Of a stretch of 64,000 bases of DNA, positions 17,148-25,748 are shown piece after piece. The first letter of the stretch is position 1. Each line of letters starts with the position of its first letter. The stretch is from Alkalibacterium thalassium (GTDB taxonomy: Bacteria; Bacillota; Bacilli; Lactobacillales; Carnobacteriaceae_A). The stretch lies in contig NZ_FNFK01000002.1 in assembly GCF_900101165.1 (NCBI RefSeq), forward strand, positions 26,661-90,660, in the 5' to 3' direction. The notes under the pieces were generated by a model. It saw only the letters and a list, made by a program, of their open reading frames with translations, was not told the DNA's origin and did not search any database. The translations under genes and the position numbers were made by a program.

Positions 17148-17476
17148 TACCAACCAGCCCCCATCATAAATACTCGAATCCAATCATTCATAAATAACCC
17201 TGACGCTTTTAAGTCCCATCTCGGACCAGTGCCAGGCGTCGTGTAGTTTGAATGCTGATCATAAAACATCCGTTTCGCATACGGCGTGACCCATTCGATC
17301 GAGTTGTTTCCGTAAGTCACATGTCCCGTCATTCTCAAGATCCCTTCACGCATCGGGACAAAAGGATTCATATCAGCTAGCATCTGATTAGCTGCAAAAA
17401 ATTGACCCGTATTAATAGCAGAAGAACTTAACTTAGCATACGGCACTTTCAAATCCACCTCGACCCTAACCATCAA
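17147..17476 (-). CDS. Minor capsid 2-like (neck) protein
   Basis: The 109-residue product resembles the Minor_capsid_2 family of A118-like phages (basic-aromatic pattern RMTGHVTYGNNSIEWVTPYA, FYDQHSNYTTPGTGPRWD). These proteins occupy the neck between head and tail. It overlaps the upstream gene by 4 bases (ATGA) and the downstream one by 1, so the neck genes are translated as a coupled set. Confidence 0.78.
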   Translation of the reverse strand: MMVRVEVDLKVPYAKLSSSAINTGQFFAANQMLADMNPFVPMREGILRMTGHVTYGNNSIEWVTPYAKRMFYDQHSNYTTPGTGPRWDLKASGLFMNDWIRVFMMGAGW

Positions 17477-17811
17477 ACCACCTCTATTTCATATGAATAG
17501 AGTACTTTCTGGTAAGGCTCATAGATTGGAATAACCTTTATGATCGTATGCTCTGTTTCATCAAATATAACCTTTGATTGAGCCTTGAATTCTGGCAAAG
17601 GTGTGGTTATTCCTTCATAGCAGAAAATCAACGCGTTGTAGAGCAACTGCTTACCGGAAGTTGTCGAGCTGTATTCAGAACCACGGTCAATTCGACAGTG
17701 TTCAATGGATACTGGCTCTTTATACTTGGGTTCTGACCAGCTGTTTAATCCGTCATATTCCTGATAGGCGAACGAATCAATACAGAACTCTATAGGAGGT
17801 TTTGGAATCAT
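17473..17811 (-). CDS. Minor capsid 1-like (head closure) protein
   Basis: A 112-residue beta-rich protein starting MIPKPPIEFCIDSF, resembling Minor_capsid_1 proteins that close the portal vertex before tail joining. The tight arrangement (one base after the upstream stop, 4-base overlap downstream) and the A118-like order support the call. Confidence 0.75.
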   Translation of the reverse strand: MIPKPPIEFCIDSFAYQEYDGLNSWSEPKYKEPVSIEHCRIDRGSEYSSTTSGKQLLYNALIFCYEGITTPLPEFKAQSKVIFDETEHTIIKVIPIYEPYQKVLYSYEIEVV

Positions 17812-17812
17812 G

Positions 17813-18211
17813 TTACCTCACTCCCCGATACAGCAGTCCAGTGCCTTGCAAATACAAAAAAACATCCTCTGCAATCAGCGACTTACTTTCATTCGATCCA
17901 CTAGGGTTATACCGGCTTGAGTTTGAGACGCTCGTTCTCCCTGCAGAAAACGTCTGTGGTGCGCTGTTTATTCTTTCGAATGTCGTAGCACCTAAATCAT
18001 TGAAATACTCAATTTGAGAGCATAATGCCAGTTTAAACTGGTCTCTGCGAAAGGGGTTATCCTGTTCTATGTCATTGAACTTATAGTAGTTGCTGGTTTC
18101 AGCATCTAAAACGGCTGAAGCTTTTGGTAGAAGCTTCTTAAAAGCATCTGCCGTTACTTCTGTGCTTAAATCCGTCAATTGTTGATATTCAATAAACGTA
18201 AGATACGGCAT
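17813..18211 (-). CDS. Head-tail connector (adaptor) protein
   Basis: The 132-residue protein is predominantly helical and follows the capsid gene, as head-tail adaptors (gp6/gp15-like) do. The start MPYLTFIEYQQL at 18211 has GGAGGG seven bases upstream; a start five codons earlier lacks such a site. It would bind the portal ring after packaging. Confidence 0.8.
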   Translation of the reverse strand: MPYLTFIEYQQLTDLSTEVTADAFKKLLPKASAVLDAETSNYYKFNDIEQDNPFRRDQFKLALCSQIEYFNDLGATTFERINSAPQTFSAGRTSVSNSSRYNPSGSNESKSLIAEDVFLYLQGTGLLYRGVR

Positions 18212-18242
18212 GCTAGTTCCCTCCAATCAAAAAAGAGGAGGG

Positions 18243-18464
18243 CTATTTGTCGCCGTCCTCTTCGCTTTTGTCGCCGGACTTATTGTCAGCATCGTTGTCT
18301 GGACCGTCTAAGCGTTCCATGACTTCGTCAATGCCGTATTTCTCTTTGATATTCTTTTGAACTTCATCGGATCGTTTGACCGTCATTTCAAACTCTTCGT
18401 CTTTTTCAAAGGTTTTCTTCTCTTTTGTGCCTTTGAATTTGATTAATGCTTTAAATTTAGCCAT
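18243..18464 (-). CDS. Small acidic head-region protein (73 aa)
   Basis: A 73-residue protein with a basic beta-like N-terminus (MAKFKALIKFKGTKEKKTF) and an Asp/Glu/Lys-rich tail. Small genes of this kind lie between capsid and connector genes in A118-like phages and may code for a head decoration or assembly protein. Function is not recognisable from sequence. Confidence 0.65.
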   Translation of the reverse strand: MAKFKALIKFKGTKEKKTFEKDEEFEMTVKRSDEVQKNIKEKYGIDEVMERLDGPDNDADNKSGDKSEEDGDK

Positions 18465-18474
18465 TATTCACACC

Positions 18475-19491
18475 TTACCCTGCAGGAGTTGGTTCTGTTT
18501 GTGACGTCTGAGGAACAGTGTTGAAAACGAACTTAACCACACGAACGGCTTTAGGCTCGTACACTCTTTCCCAACGTGCGCCAGTATTGATTTCAGCATT
18601 AGTAGGGAACTCGTTCATCACTCCACCTTCATTCCACTTGACACCTCTAGGGTGTAGGATGAAGATTTTACGGTTGATCAACGCTTCTTCACCAGAATAA
18701 GCTAACGGATTACGATCAACTTCGGTCTGAACGATTCGAGGATGTGAACCGTTACCTAATCCAATCGCTCCCTGACCAAAGATGTACATTTCAGCTTGCC
18801 CATTGGCCGTGTTATAAGCCATAGAATCATCTACCGTCACTCGCTTACCGTTGAAGTACGGAATCGGACGACCTTGCTCTGATTGAGGGACATAATCGAT
18901 CAGATCTTGTTTACGCAGCTCCGTTTCAACAGCTGAGTGCATCATGACTCCTGTCAAAGCTTCTTTAGCATCTCCCATTAATTGAGTCGCATCTAGGAAC
19001 GTGCTCATATTAATTGTTCCAGCGTCTCCATCTCGTCCGGTAATGTCATAGACCTTCTCAGACATAGATGAGCTTTTGAACACTCCACCCAAAGTAGCCA
19101 GTAGGTTACGCTGCATATCTCTAGCCCAGTAAGCTGATACTAGGTCAGCAATTGCGTTCATCGGATCAGACCCTGCAAGTAATGCAGACAACCCGTTTGC
19201 TCCCCACGCATTAACTCGTGCATGTTTGCGTGCTACATCCGAGCTGGCAGTGATCTTCCCGATATTCATTTCGCCTTCATTACGCATAACTTGAGACTCA
19301 TCATTACCCAAATCATTCCAGAAAGGCATATTAATCAACGTGTTTGGTCCACTAGCTAAATTATCGAATTCAGCATCGTTAGTAATGATTCCACTCTGAA
19401 CTAATGCAGACAGCTCCATGGTTCGTTGAATTGTGTATGGAGTAAAAATATCCGGTTGAATTACATCTTGTAATCTTGTGATATTTAGCAT
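18475..19491 (-). CDS. Major capsid protein
   Basis: The 338-residue protein follows the scaffold gene and has the features of the A118-like capsid (HK97-type) family: N-terminal LQDVIQPDIF and TPYTIQRT, a central GDAKEALTGVMMHS, and a C-terminal INRKIFILHPRGVKW. It would form the icosahedral shell. It ends in TEPTPAG, like the tail tube protein. The protein starts without a long delta domain, consistent with a separate scaffold. Confidence 0.9.
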   Translation of the reverse strand: MLNITRLQDVIQPDIFTPYTIQRTMELSALVQSGIITNDAEFDNLASGPNTLINMPFWNDLGNDESQVMRNEGEMNIGKITASSDVARKHARVNAWGANGLSALLAGSDPMNAIADLVSAYWARDMQRNLLATLGGVFKSSSMSEKVYDITGRDGDAGTINMSTFLDATQLMGDAKEALTGVMMHSAVETELRKQDLIDYVPQSEQGRPIPYFNGKRVTVDDSMAYNTANGQAEMYIFGQGAIGLGNGSHPRIVQTEVDRNPLAYSGEEALINRKIFILHPRGVKWNEGGVMNEFPTNAEINTGARWERVYEPKAVRVVKFVFNTVPQTSQTEPTPAG

Positions 19492-19511
19492 TTTACATCA
19501 TCCTTTTATAA

Positions 19512-20204
19512 TTATTTCCCAGCTTGAGATTTGAGCTGCTTATAAAGCTCTGGGTTTTCTTTATACAGCTTGCCCTGCTCGGTTAAGTTCCAGTTTTCCT
19601 TAGAGAAAGGATTAACCGTTTGTTTGCCCCCGTTTGGATTACCAGGGCGAACAATCGTTGGTGTATCATTATCGGCTTGAGCAGAAAACTGAGGATACTT
19701 TTTAATGACTTGCTCAATGGCCTTATCCATCGTTGTATCATCAGTGACTAGTCGTTCAGCTAATGCAATCACATCCTCAACTGAATCGCCACTAACCCCT
19801 GCTTTCATTGCAGAAATCTGAGCTTCGAGTTGAGAGACTGTCTTCGTCAATGCTTCTTTTTCCCCTTGAAGCGACTGCAGAGCCTCTTGTTGTTTCTCTG
19901 CCTCAGTCTTTTGAGAATCCTGCCACTCTTTGAATTTCTGAAGACCTTCCTTAGCGTTGTCAAAGTCCTCTATGCCGAGTTCTTTAAACAGCTTTTCTTG
20001 AGCCTTCTTCGCTTCTTTAGCAGCAATGCTATTCACATCTTCTTGAGTAAAGGTCTTGCCATTCTCTGGCTTGTCTTCAGGTGTGCCAGTCCCTGTTTCT
20101 TTACTCCCGGAATTATCTGAAGCCGGGTCTCCGCTTCCTCCATTACTTCCATCATCAGCTGCAAAGTATTGAAGGTTCATTACTAATCTATCGAATAAAC
20201 TCAT
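19512..20204 (-). CDS. Scaffolding protein
   Basis: The 230-residue protein is Glu/Lys/Gln-rich with a coiled coil (about 90-150) and a basic-aromatic C-terminus, typical of phage scaffolds (DUF4355-like). Near the N-terminus it carries MNLQYFA, a motif repeatedly seen at the start of scaffold and capsid proteins in Gram-positive phages. The ATG at 20204 has GGGAGG upstream. It would guide capsid assembly and then be lost or cleaved. Confidence 0.85.
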   Translation of the reverse strand: MSLFDRLVMNLQYFAADDGSNGGSGDPASDNSGSKETGTGTPEDKPENGKTFTQEDVNSIAAKEAKKAQEKLFKELGIEDFDNAKEGLQKFKEWQDSQKTEAEKQQEALQSLQGEKEALTKTVSQLEAQISAMKAGVSGDSVEDVIALAERLVTDDTTMDKAIEQVIKKYPQFSAQADNDTPTIVRPGNPNGGKQTVNPFSKENWNLTEQGKLYKENPELYKQLKSQAGK

Positions 20205-20274
20205 TTTCGTTTCCTCCCTAATGGGTATTTGATCTTCCGTTCTTTATAGCGTCTGCGGATAAAGACAATAAAAT

Positions 20275-20299
20275 AGCCGGCACTCATTGAGTGCTGACT
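20275..20299 (-). terminator. Hairpin upstream of the scaffold gene
   Basis: GCACTCA-T-TGAGTGC (20280-20294) extends by AG/CT pairs and is followed on the complement strand by GGCTATTTTATTG. It is probably an attenuator controlling transcription into the head genes, and shares its core with the hairpin at 4234-4258. Confidence 0.5.
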
Positions 20300-20316
20300 T
20301 GTTAAGTATTATTTCG

Positions 20317-20346
20317 TTAATACAAGACGAGATAGGCTGTTTTCAC
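20317..20346 (-). other. Nine-codon minicistron in the scaffold leader
   Basis: GTG at 20346, preceded by AAAGGAG with an eight-base gap, opens a frame of only nine sense codons (MKTAYLVLY) ending 18 bases before the scaffold-leader hairpin. It has the layout of a leader peptide that could couple translation to hairpin formation, but no regulatory codon pattern is obvious. Confidence 0.3.
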
Positions 20347-20414
20347 AGCGATCAACTCCTTTCATTTGTCAGTTTTCGCTGGTTTCAAAATGAAATACAA
20401 TTCTATCACCGCCT

Positions 20415-20645
20415 TTAATCTTCCCAATGAATAGAATTATGAATCAACACAAACTTTGCATGCTCTAGTGCACCTACAACTTCTAAACTACCTCCGCCTG
20501 TGTGATTAAATGAAGATACTCCATCTTTAACGGTTACGACTAAAGCTTGATCAGCTTTCTCTACGTCTTCTTTAGCTTCTTCCCAAAATTCACTATTGGA
20601 AACGCCACGTTCTCTCTTTCGTTTAGCTTCTTCAAACTCACTCAC
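20415..20645 (-). CDS. Hypothetical phage protein (76 aa)
   Basis: A 76-residue protein with a charged helical N-terminus (EEAKRKRERG) and a small beta-like C-terminal half (ALVVTVKDGVSSFNHTGGG). It lies between the minor capsid gene and scaffold leader. Similar small proteins are present at this place in related phages, but I cannot name a family. Confidence 0.55.
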   Translation of the reverse strand: MSEFEEAKRKRERGVSNSEFWEEAKEDVEKADQALVVTVKDGVSSFNHTGGGSLEVVGALEHAKFVLIHNSIHWED

Positions 20646-20649
20646 ATCA

Positions 20650-20826
20650 TCACTCCTTATCTGGCGGCTTCTTCTGCTGATACCGAATGTACCGCTCCGG
20701 ATGTCGTTTAATATCGTTCAAAAATCGCTTAGTCAGACTTTCAAACCTCAATAAGCTAATAGCTAACATGGTTGTCTTAAATCGCAAGGTAGGCTTAATT
20801 ATCGTATAATACGGCTCATTTGGCAT
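20650..20826 (-). CDS. Hypothetical small basic phage protein (58 aa)
   Basis: Start chosen at 20826 (MPNEPYYTIIKPTLRFK) because AAGGAGG lies six bases upstream; the frame is open for seven more codons. The product is basic and contains HPERYIRYQQKKPPDKE. It sits directly after the minor capsid gene and overlaps nothing at this start. Function unknown. Confidence 0.6.
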   Translation of the reverse strand: MPNEPYYTIIKPTLRFKTTMLAISLLRFESLTKRFLNDIKRHPERYIRYQQKKPPDKE

Positions 20827-20836
20827 AACTTCCTCC

Positions 20837-22012
20837 TTAGTTGTCATAACTGAAATCTTTTAACAGTGTTTCGAGGGGAACATATACTTTTTCGCGACGA
20901 TATGACCGGCTGAGATACTCTGCATTTTCTCCTGTCAGATGGTTGCGCATCGCTTTTTGCCTTTTAGCCACCATCTGCTTCCAATAAGCCGCTCTTTCAC
21001 TTCCCATTTCTTCGGCGACCATCAAGTTCTTCTTATACTTCACTATTTGACGCTCAATATTCCGCTGCTTGGTTTGTGCTTCAGCAATCCGAGCGTTTAA
21101 CTTGCTGTCATATTGAGGCTGGTTATTCACACTTACACCAGGAATGAATATGATGTGATTATGACGGCAGTTCACACCTCTGTGCCCTCCAGCAGTGCCG
21201 TATTCAGCACCCCAGTACGGATCATAGATGCTTTTGTATACGTGGTCTTCAGTTATTTCACTTGGATACCTCAAATCAACAACATTCCCCTGTATCCTTG
21301 AACACTCCGTTCGTGCGCCGACATGAGAAGTCACAACTACAGTATGCAGTCCATATTCAGCCATACGCTCTTTTCGGAGTGTGTCAAAGGTGTTCCCAAG
21401 CGTAGACTTCAAAACGGTTCTGGTGTACCTCTCTAAGCTCCAAGAGTGACCGCCTTTGTCAATGAATGTAGACTGTATCCCTTTTTGAGCTAATTCTGTA
21501 ATGGAGCGTTCTACAGCGTCCTCAAACGAATAGAGACCGGTATTAAACATGGCAGTTGTTCGGTTTAACACATCGACATAAGCACGTTCAGCGGTTCCCG
21601 TGTAATTCGTAGTGATCAGTGTCTGATTAATATAGTTATCAATGTTACCCCATACTTGATCATGATAAGCCCTCATGATGTTATCTAGGTTGTTCGGCAT
21701 TGGTTTGGAAGCGTCAGGAACGACCTTGTCTACATCTTCGACGATAGCACCGCCTGCTTCTTCAAACATCTTGCGTATCTCGTATTCGGCGACATCAGTC
21801 ACTTCAGACAGGAGCTTAGTCACATCATTATTGAATAATCGTAGTTCAGAGAGTTTCTGAGCCTGCCATTGAGTGATGTTCGAATGTCCTTTATTCAAAC
21901 GCTTGATGAGTATCTTTATGATTTCTCCTTCAAGCGAGTTGTAAAGGTCTGACATGTTACTGGACCATAAGTCAAGCTGCGTAGGAGTAACTTTCGGAAG
22001 TCTGCGAGGCAT
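20837..22012 (-). CDS. Minor capsid protein, phage head morphogenesis (Mu gpF-like)
   Basis: The 391-residue protein corresponds to A118-type Phage_min_cap2: the C-terminal third has the gpF-like metal-binding pattern HVGARTECSRIQG and HRGVNCRHNHIIFIPG. It is packaged inside the head near the portal and may be ejected with DNA. It follows the portal gene by five bases, as in SPP1- and A118-like phages. Confidence 0.87.
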   Translation of the reverse strand: MPRRLPKVTPTQLDLWSSNMSDLYNSLEGEIIKILIKRLNKGHSNITQWQAQKLSELRLFNNDVTKLLSEVTDVAEYEIRKMFEEAGGAIVEDVDKVVPDASKPMPNNLDNIMRAYHDQVWGNIDNYINQTLITTNYTGTAERAYVDVLNRTTAMFNTGLYSFEDAVERSITELAQKGIQSTFIDKGGHSWSLERYTRTVLKSTLGNTFDTLRKERMAEYGLHTVVVTSHVGARTECSRIQGNVVDLRYPSEITEDHVYKSIYDPYWGAEYGTAGGHRGVNCRHNHIIFIPGVSVNNQPQYDSKLNARIAEAQTKQRNIERQIVKYKKNLMVAEEMGSERAAYWKQMVAKRQKAMRNHLTGENAEYLSRSYRREKVYVPLETLLKDFSYDN

Positions 22013-22016
22013 TCAA

Positions 22017-23576
22017 TCACTCCTCAATACCAAATTGACGGCTATTCCTGAATGTCTCTATTTCCATCGGGTCCATGTCTGTTCTTTCTTCGACAATCAA
22101 ATCCATCCACTCTTCTGCTGTCTTTTTAGGAACTTTAAATATACGTTGAATCGCTTCGACTGATGGAATAAATCCAAATTGCTTGGCTTGGCCGTAGAAC
22201 CTCAACAGCGCTGACCTATCCTGGAATACACCATCATCAAAATCAACCCCGATTTCCTCAAATGATGGAATTGGACCTTTATATACTTTATAGAATTTAG
22301 CCAGTTCGAGTATCGACACGACTAGACCCTTGATAAATTGCTCAACTTCATAGACGTTCTTGTTTCTGGTTCTGTAAGTTAGGTCATTTTCACTCACTAT
22401 TTCAGTGGCAGTCTTCATGCTGCGGCCATCAAACGAGAACGTACCGACTGACAACTTCAGTTCCATTTCCAGAGTACGGAGTGACTGATTAATTGCTGAT
22501 ATATACTGTTCAGTCCGGATATCATTCGTCACGTCTTTGACAGGGTCTTTGTCATCTCCCATGTGCATCGCTTTATAAACGTTCACATCCGGGTCGAATA
22601 CCTCTGTTGGAGCATTACCAGCCTCGTCGTAATGTACGTTGACCATAGCATCACTGACAAAGACTGTTCGCTGCCCCATTTTGACTTCCCACCAGAACTG
22701 ATCATATATGTCATTGATCTTTTTCAACGTGGATATTGCATTATCTGCAATACCTAGACCTAACGGACTGTGAGGATTGATGTTGTTGAAACCAGCTGGC
22801 TTTAAATAGTTGAACTGCGGTCTACTCAAGCCCTTGATATAGGTTTGTTCTTCCATCCCCTCATAAAGGTCTTCTAAAGGTACTCTTTTGCCAATCTCTG
22901 ATTGATTGTCCGATCTATATAATTCGTTAGTGATCACATACAGATCGTCTCCCGTTTCGCTTTTCTCCCATTCATGAAACTCAAGGAGTGTATAGTAGAA
23001 CGTCTTATCTCCTTCTACCTTAATAGTAGTATCCTTCATCACACCTTCAGGTATGCCGTTGCTGTTCGATCTAAGAGGAAAGAATGCATCAGCAATCGCC
23101 CAGGACAACTCTATCTCGTTGTTATCCTCGTTGAAATAAGGACGCGCAGCCAGTCCGCCTAGCGCTAACATCGGTTCCAGGTAGTCTGATAAATTCTTTT
23201 TAAATTTGTTATGCTCAAATACATGAGTGATATACTCATGAGCCTGCTTCAATGTATTCTCATTCTCATCTTCATCCGATGCATCAGAGACATAGATATC
23301 ACATTGCTCATTGAATACGAGACCAGACAGGACATCAGCGCTTAATTTACGCATGTTTAAGCTCATATAGTCTCTTTTTTTCTTGTCTCCATAAGAGTTA
23401 ACATATTCAACTTTAGGATAATCGCCTTCATATTGGCTAATATTTCGTTGAATTCGTGCTAATTCTCTTGGATCGATATTAACTTTTGGGTGTTCGTTGA
23501 TTGTCTTTAGTGATTCTCCTGCCAATGCATACCCTCCTCTCTTGAATAAATTTTTAATTGTCTCAATGAGTCCCAA
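22017..23576 (-). CDS. Portal protein
   Basis: The 519-residue protein matches the SPP1 gp6/A118 portal family in size, position after the large terminase and composition (NEHPKVNIDPRELARIQRN, GLGIADNAISTLKKINDIYD, SVGTFSFDG, TATEIVSEND). It forms the dodecameric DNA gate at one capsid vertex. The start is TTG with AGGAGG seven bases upstream. Confidence 0.93.
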   Translation of the reverse strand: MGLIETIKNLFKRGGYALAGESLKTINEHPKVNIDPRELARIQRNISQYEGDYPKVEYVNSYGDKKKRDYMSLNMRKLSADVLSGLVFNEQCDIYVSDASDEDENENTLKQAHEYITHVFEHNKFKKNLSDYLEPMLALGGLAARPYFNEDNNEIELSWAIADAFFPLRSNSNGIPEGVMKDTTIKVEGDKTFYYTLLEFHEWEKSETGDDLYVITNELYRSDNQSEIGKRVPLEDLYEGMEEQTYIKGLSRPQFNYLKPAGFNNINPHSPLGLGIADNAISTLKKINDIYDQFWWEVKMGQRTVFVSDAMVNVHYDEAGNAPTEVFDPDVNVYKAMHMGDDKDPVKDVTNDIRTEQYISAINQSLRTLEMELKLSVGTFSFDGRSMKTATEIVSENDLTYRTRNKNVYEVEQFIKGLVVSILELAKFYKVYKGPIPSFEEIGVDFDDGVFQDRSALLRFYGQAKQFGFIPSVEAIQRIFKVPKKTAEEWMDLIVEERTDMDPMEIETFRNSRQFGIEE

Positions 23577-23587
23577 ATAACCACCTC

Positions 23588-24949
23588 CTAAACTTTGAGC
23601 TTCAATTCTTTAGCATTCGCTGTACAGAAGTACTGGAATTCATCGACCGTGTGATCGTCTTCTTTAATGACTTTAGGGTCATCAGTATTAAGTGTTTTCT
23701 CGTCCCACTGGTATTTTTTATGCTCTTCGATAAATATTTCGTTGTCGTCTGCATATTTCATATCAATAGGATATGGTATTTTGAGATAATAAAAACGCCC
23801 CTGAGCCAGAAGATCATGGACGTAGTCAACCATATCTACTTTCTTTTTCTTCGCCACCGGTAACCAGTGCTGGCCATAATCGGCATAGTACTGATTTCTT
23901 AAAGCAGCTTCAGCACTATCGATGGTCCTCTTGTGGATCCTGGCTCCTCGCCAGTACTCTTGAGTTGACGTTTTCGTAATGAACTCATGGATGTCCTTGG
24001 ATAATTCGCTAGGCGCTTTCTTTCTAACTCTGCCGGCTGGACTGTAGTAATACGTATTTAATCTGATCACTTTGCCTTTAGCTGTCAGTCCATAAAATCC
24101 GCAAGTCGTCGCCGATACCGAATGCCCTGTGTCCATGGAGTAGAATAGTAAGATGATTCGATCGTCACTAGGTAGCTCGTCTAGCGGTTTGAATAAGTTC
24201 ATGTTATAGACATTCGCACCAAGACCGACTGGTTCACCTAGGTAAATATATCGGTAATAGTCATAATCATTACTTTTGATTCGTTCGATATCCTTGAGCA
24301 TCTGATCAGTTACAAATCCTAGTTCATCGTCCAGATAACTGGATATATGCACCAGGTAATCAGGCTCTCCTGTCATCCTGTCCGACCACTCATTTATCCA
24401 GTGATACGGATTCCTAGGTGGATTGTAAGACCAGAAGAACTGTACATAAGGAGCCAGCGCATGTTTCTGCCGCATGAACGTGACATTCGACTGGTCAAAG
24501 TCTTCTTCATCATTAAATTCAGCAGCTTCTTCATACCAAACCGCTATAATGTCTTCAATATCGTTTGATTTAAGCTTTTGAAAGTCATCCTGGCCATAGA
24601 AATAGAACGTGGATCCTGTTCGCTTATGAGTAATCTTAAACGGAGATACAGTCGCTTTAAATCGATTCGTCATACCAAATAATTTAATTGCCCATTGGAT
24701 CTTATTGAATACCGAGTCACGAATCGTATTCCCGACTTTTCGGACAACAACAACATTCGCTTTTTCGCCCTGCATAATGAAAGCAACCATCATGAAGACT
24801 AGCTTTAATGCAATAACAGACGATTTGAAGGAGTTACGGCCGCCCTTTAGAATGTTATACGGCTTTTTTGATGTCCAAACCTCTTTGAAATGAGGATTCA
24901 CGTTCTTTTGGACGCTAAAGACGGTTCTTTTCTTTTGTTTAAGCATCAT
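23588..24949 (-). CDS. terL: Terminase large subunit
   Basis: The protein (about 453 aa) is the packaging motor and nuclease of the PBSX/Terminase_3 family. Walker A is GGRNSFKSS, Walker B with catalytic carboxylates is IIAVWYEEAAEF, and the C-terminal nuclease acidic residues lie in FYSMDTGHS and TIDSAEAA. The ATG pair at 24949/24946 overlaps the TerS stop and is preferred to an earlier TTG at 24988, which would lengthen the overlap. It works with TerS and the portal. Confidence 0.93.
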   Translation of the reverse strand: MMLKQKKRTVFSVQKNVNPHFKEVWTSKKPYNILKGGRNSFKSSVIALKLVFMMVAFIMQGEKANVVVVRKVGNTIRDSVFNKIQWAIKLFGMTNRFKATVSPFKITHKRTGSTFYFYGQDDFQKLKSNDIEDIIAVWYEEAAEFNDEEDFDQSNVTFMRQKHALAPYVQFFWSYNPPRNPYHWINEWSDRMTGEPDYLVHISSYLDDELGFVTDQMLKDIERIKSNDYDYYRYIYLGEPVGLGANVYNMNLFKPLDELPSDDRIILLFYSMDTGHSVSATTCGFYGLTAKGKVIRLNTYYYSPAGRVRKKAPSELSKDIHEFITKTSTQEYWRGARIHKRTIDSAEAALRNQYYADYGQHWLPVAKKKKVDMVDYVHDLLAQGRFYYLKIPYPIDMKYADDNEIFIEEHKKYQWDEKTLNTDDPKVIKEDDHTVDEFQYFCTANAKELKLKV

Positions 24950-25673
24950 TATCGCCCCATTCATCGACAATAACGATTTCTTCAACATCGTCTCCTTGTT
25001 CTTTACTTATTCGATCTGCTTCAGCTTTCGTCTTATCTATTTGATGCTGCATAAGAGTCAGTTTTTGTCGTCTCTCGTCAGCTTCATCGGCCATTGATAC
25101 AAAGCGCTTGATGAGATTTGATAATGTGCTTAGCGCTCTCGACTGAGCATTCAAGAAGCGTTCTTGTTTATCCCAGGCAAATTGAACGGTTAAACTTTCT
25201 CCACCGACTCCTTGTCCCCAGGATGATCCTATTTCTTCTTTAGTCATATCGGCCTGATCATAGACATACATAATCTTCTGCGCCCGGATGATAGCCGTAT
25301 ACTGGAACATGATAGAGTCCCAAAGCATATCGGCTTCATTTCTATTTTGAATTGTCTCCATGATCTCCTGTGTTTCATCAGGCAGCCATTTAGCAAATAA
25401 ACCATGAGTCACTGCGTTTTTATTTCCTGGTGGAGCTTTACCTCCAGAATTTCCTTTTGCGTTCTTATTTCCCTTCATTGAATCGTAACGCTCCTTTTCA
25501 AACGGAGCGCTCCTTTTCGTTTCTCCATCCCAATTATCCTGTGACTTCCACTTACGGACAGATGAAGGAGAAGCACCTATTTCTTCTGCTATGTCTTTTA
25601 AAAGCTTATTCTTGTTGGACTCTATCCATAACTGGTACGCTTGATCCCGTTTCGGGTTTCGTTTTCTAGGCAC
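24939..25673 (-). CDS. terS: Terminase small subunit
   Basis: The 244-residue protein has an N-terminal helix-turn-helix (about 24-48: LLKDIAEEIGASPSSVRKWK), a low-complexity GNKNAKGNSGGKAPPGNKNA segment typical of PBSX/YqaS-like small terminases, and a helical oligomerisation region. It recognises packaging sites on phage DNA. GGAGGTGGTGGAG precedes the ATG. It starts the late operon; a DUF4145 cassette is inserted upstream of it. Confidence 0.9.
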   Translation of the reverse strand: MPRKRNPKRDQAYQLWIESNKNKLLKDIAEEIGASPSSVRKWKSQDNWDGETKRSAPFEKERYDSMKGNKNAKGNSGGKAPPGNKNAVTHGLFAKWLPDETQEIMETIQNRNEADMLWDSIMFQYTAIIRAQKIMYVYDQADMTKEEIGSSWGQGVGGESLTVQFAWDKQERFLNAQSRALSTLSNLIKRFVSMADEADERRQKLTLMQHQIDKTKAEADRISKEQGDDVEEIVIVDEWGDNDA

Positions 25674-25723
25674 ATCTCCACCACCTCCACAATCTGTGTT
25701 TGTTTTGTAAAATATGTATAAAA

Positions 25724-25745
25724 AAAGACCCCGCTAGGAGTCTTT
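25724..25745 (-). terminator. Terminator of the DUF4145 gene
   Basis: AAAGACTCC-TAGC-GGGGTCTTT on the complement strand forms a nine-pair stem (one U-G) followed by a run of T. It lies directly beyond the DUF4145 stop codon and isolates this gene from terS. Confidence 0.8.
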
Positions 25746-25748
25746 TTC

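Noticed and set aside
20201-20287. 28-codon basic ORF (MSAGYFIVF...) ending at the scaffold start
   Set aside because: Its ATG lies in a hairpin and has no Shine-Dalgarno site; probably chance.
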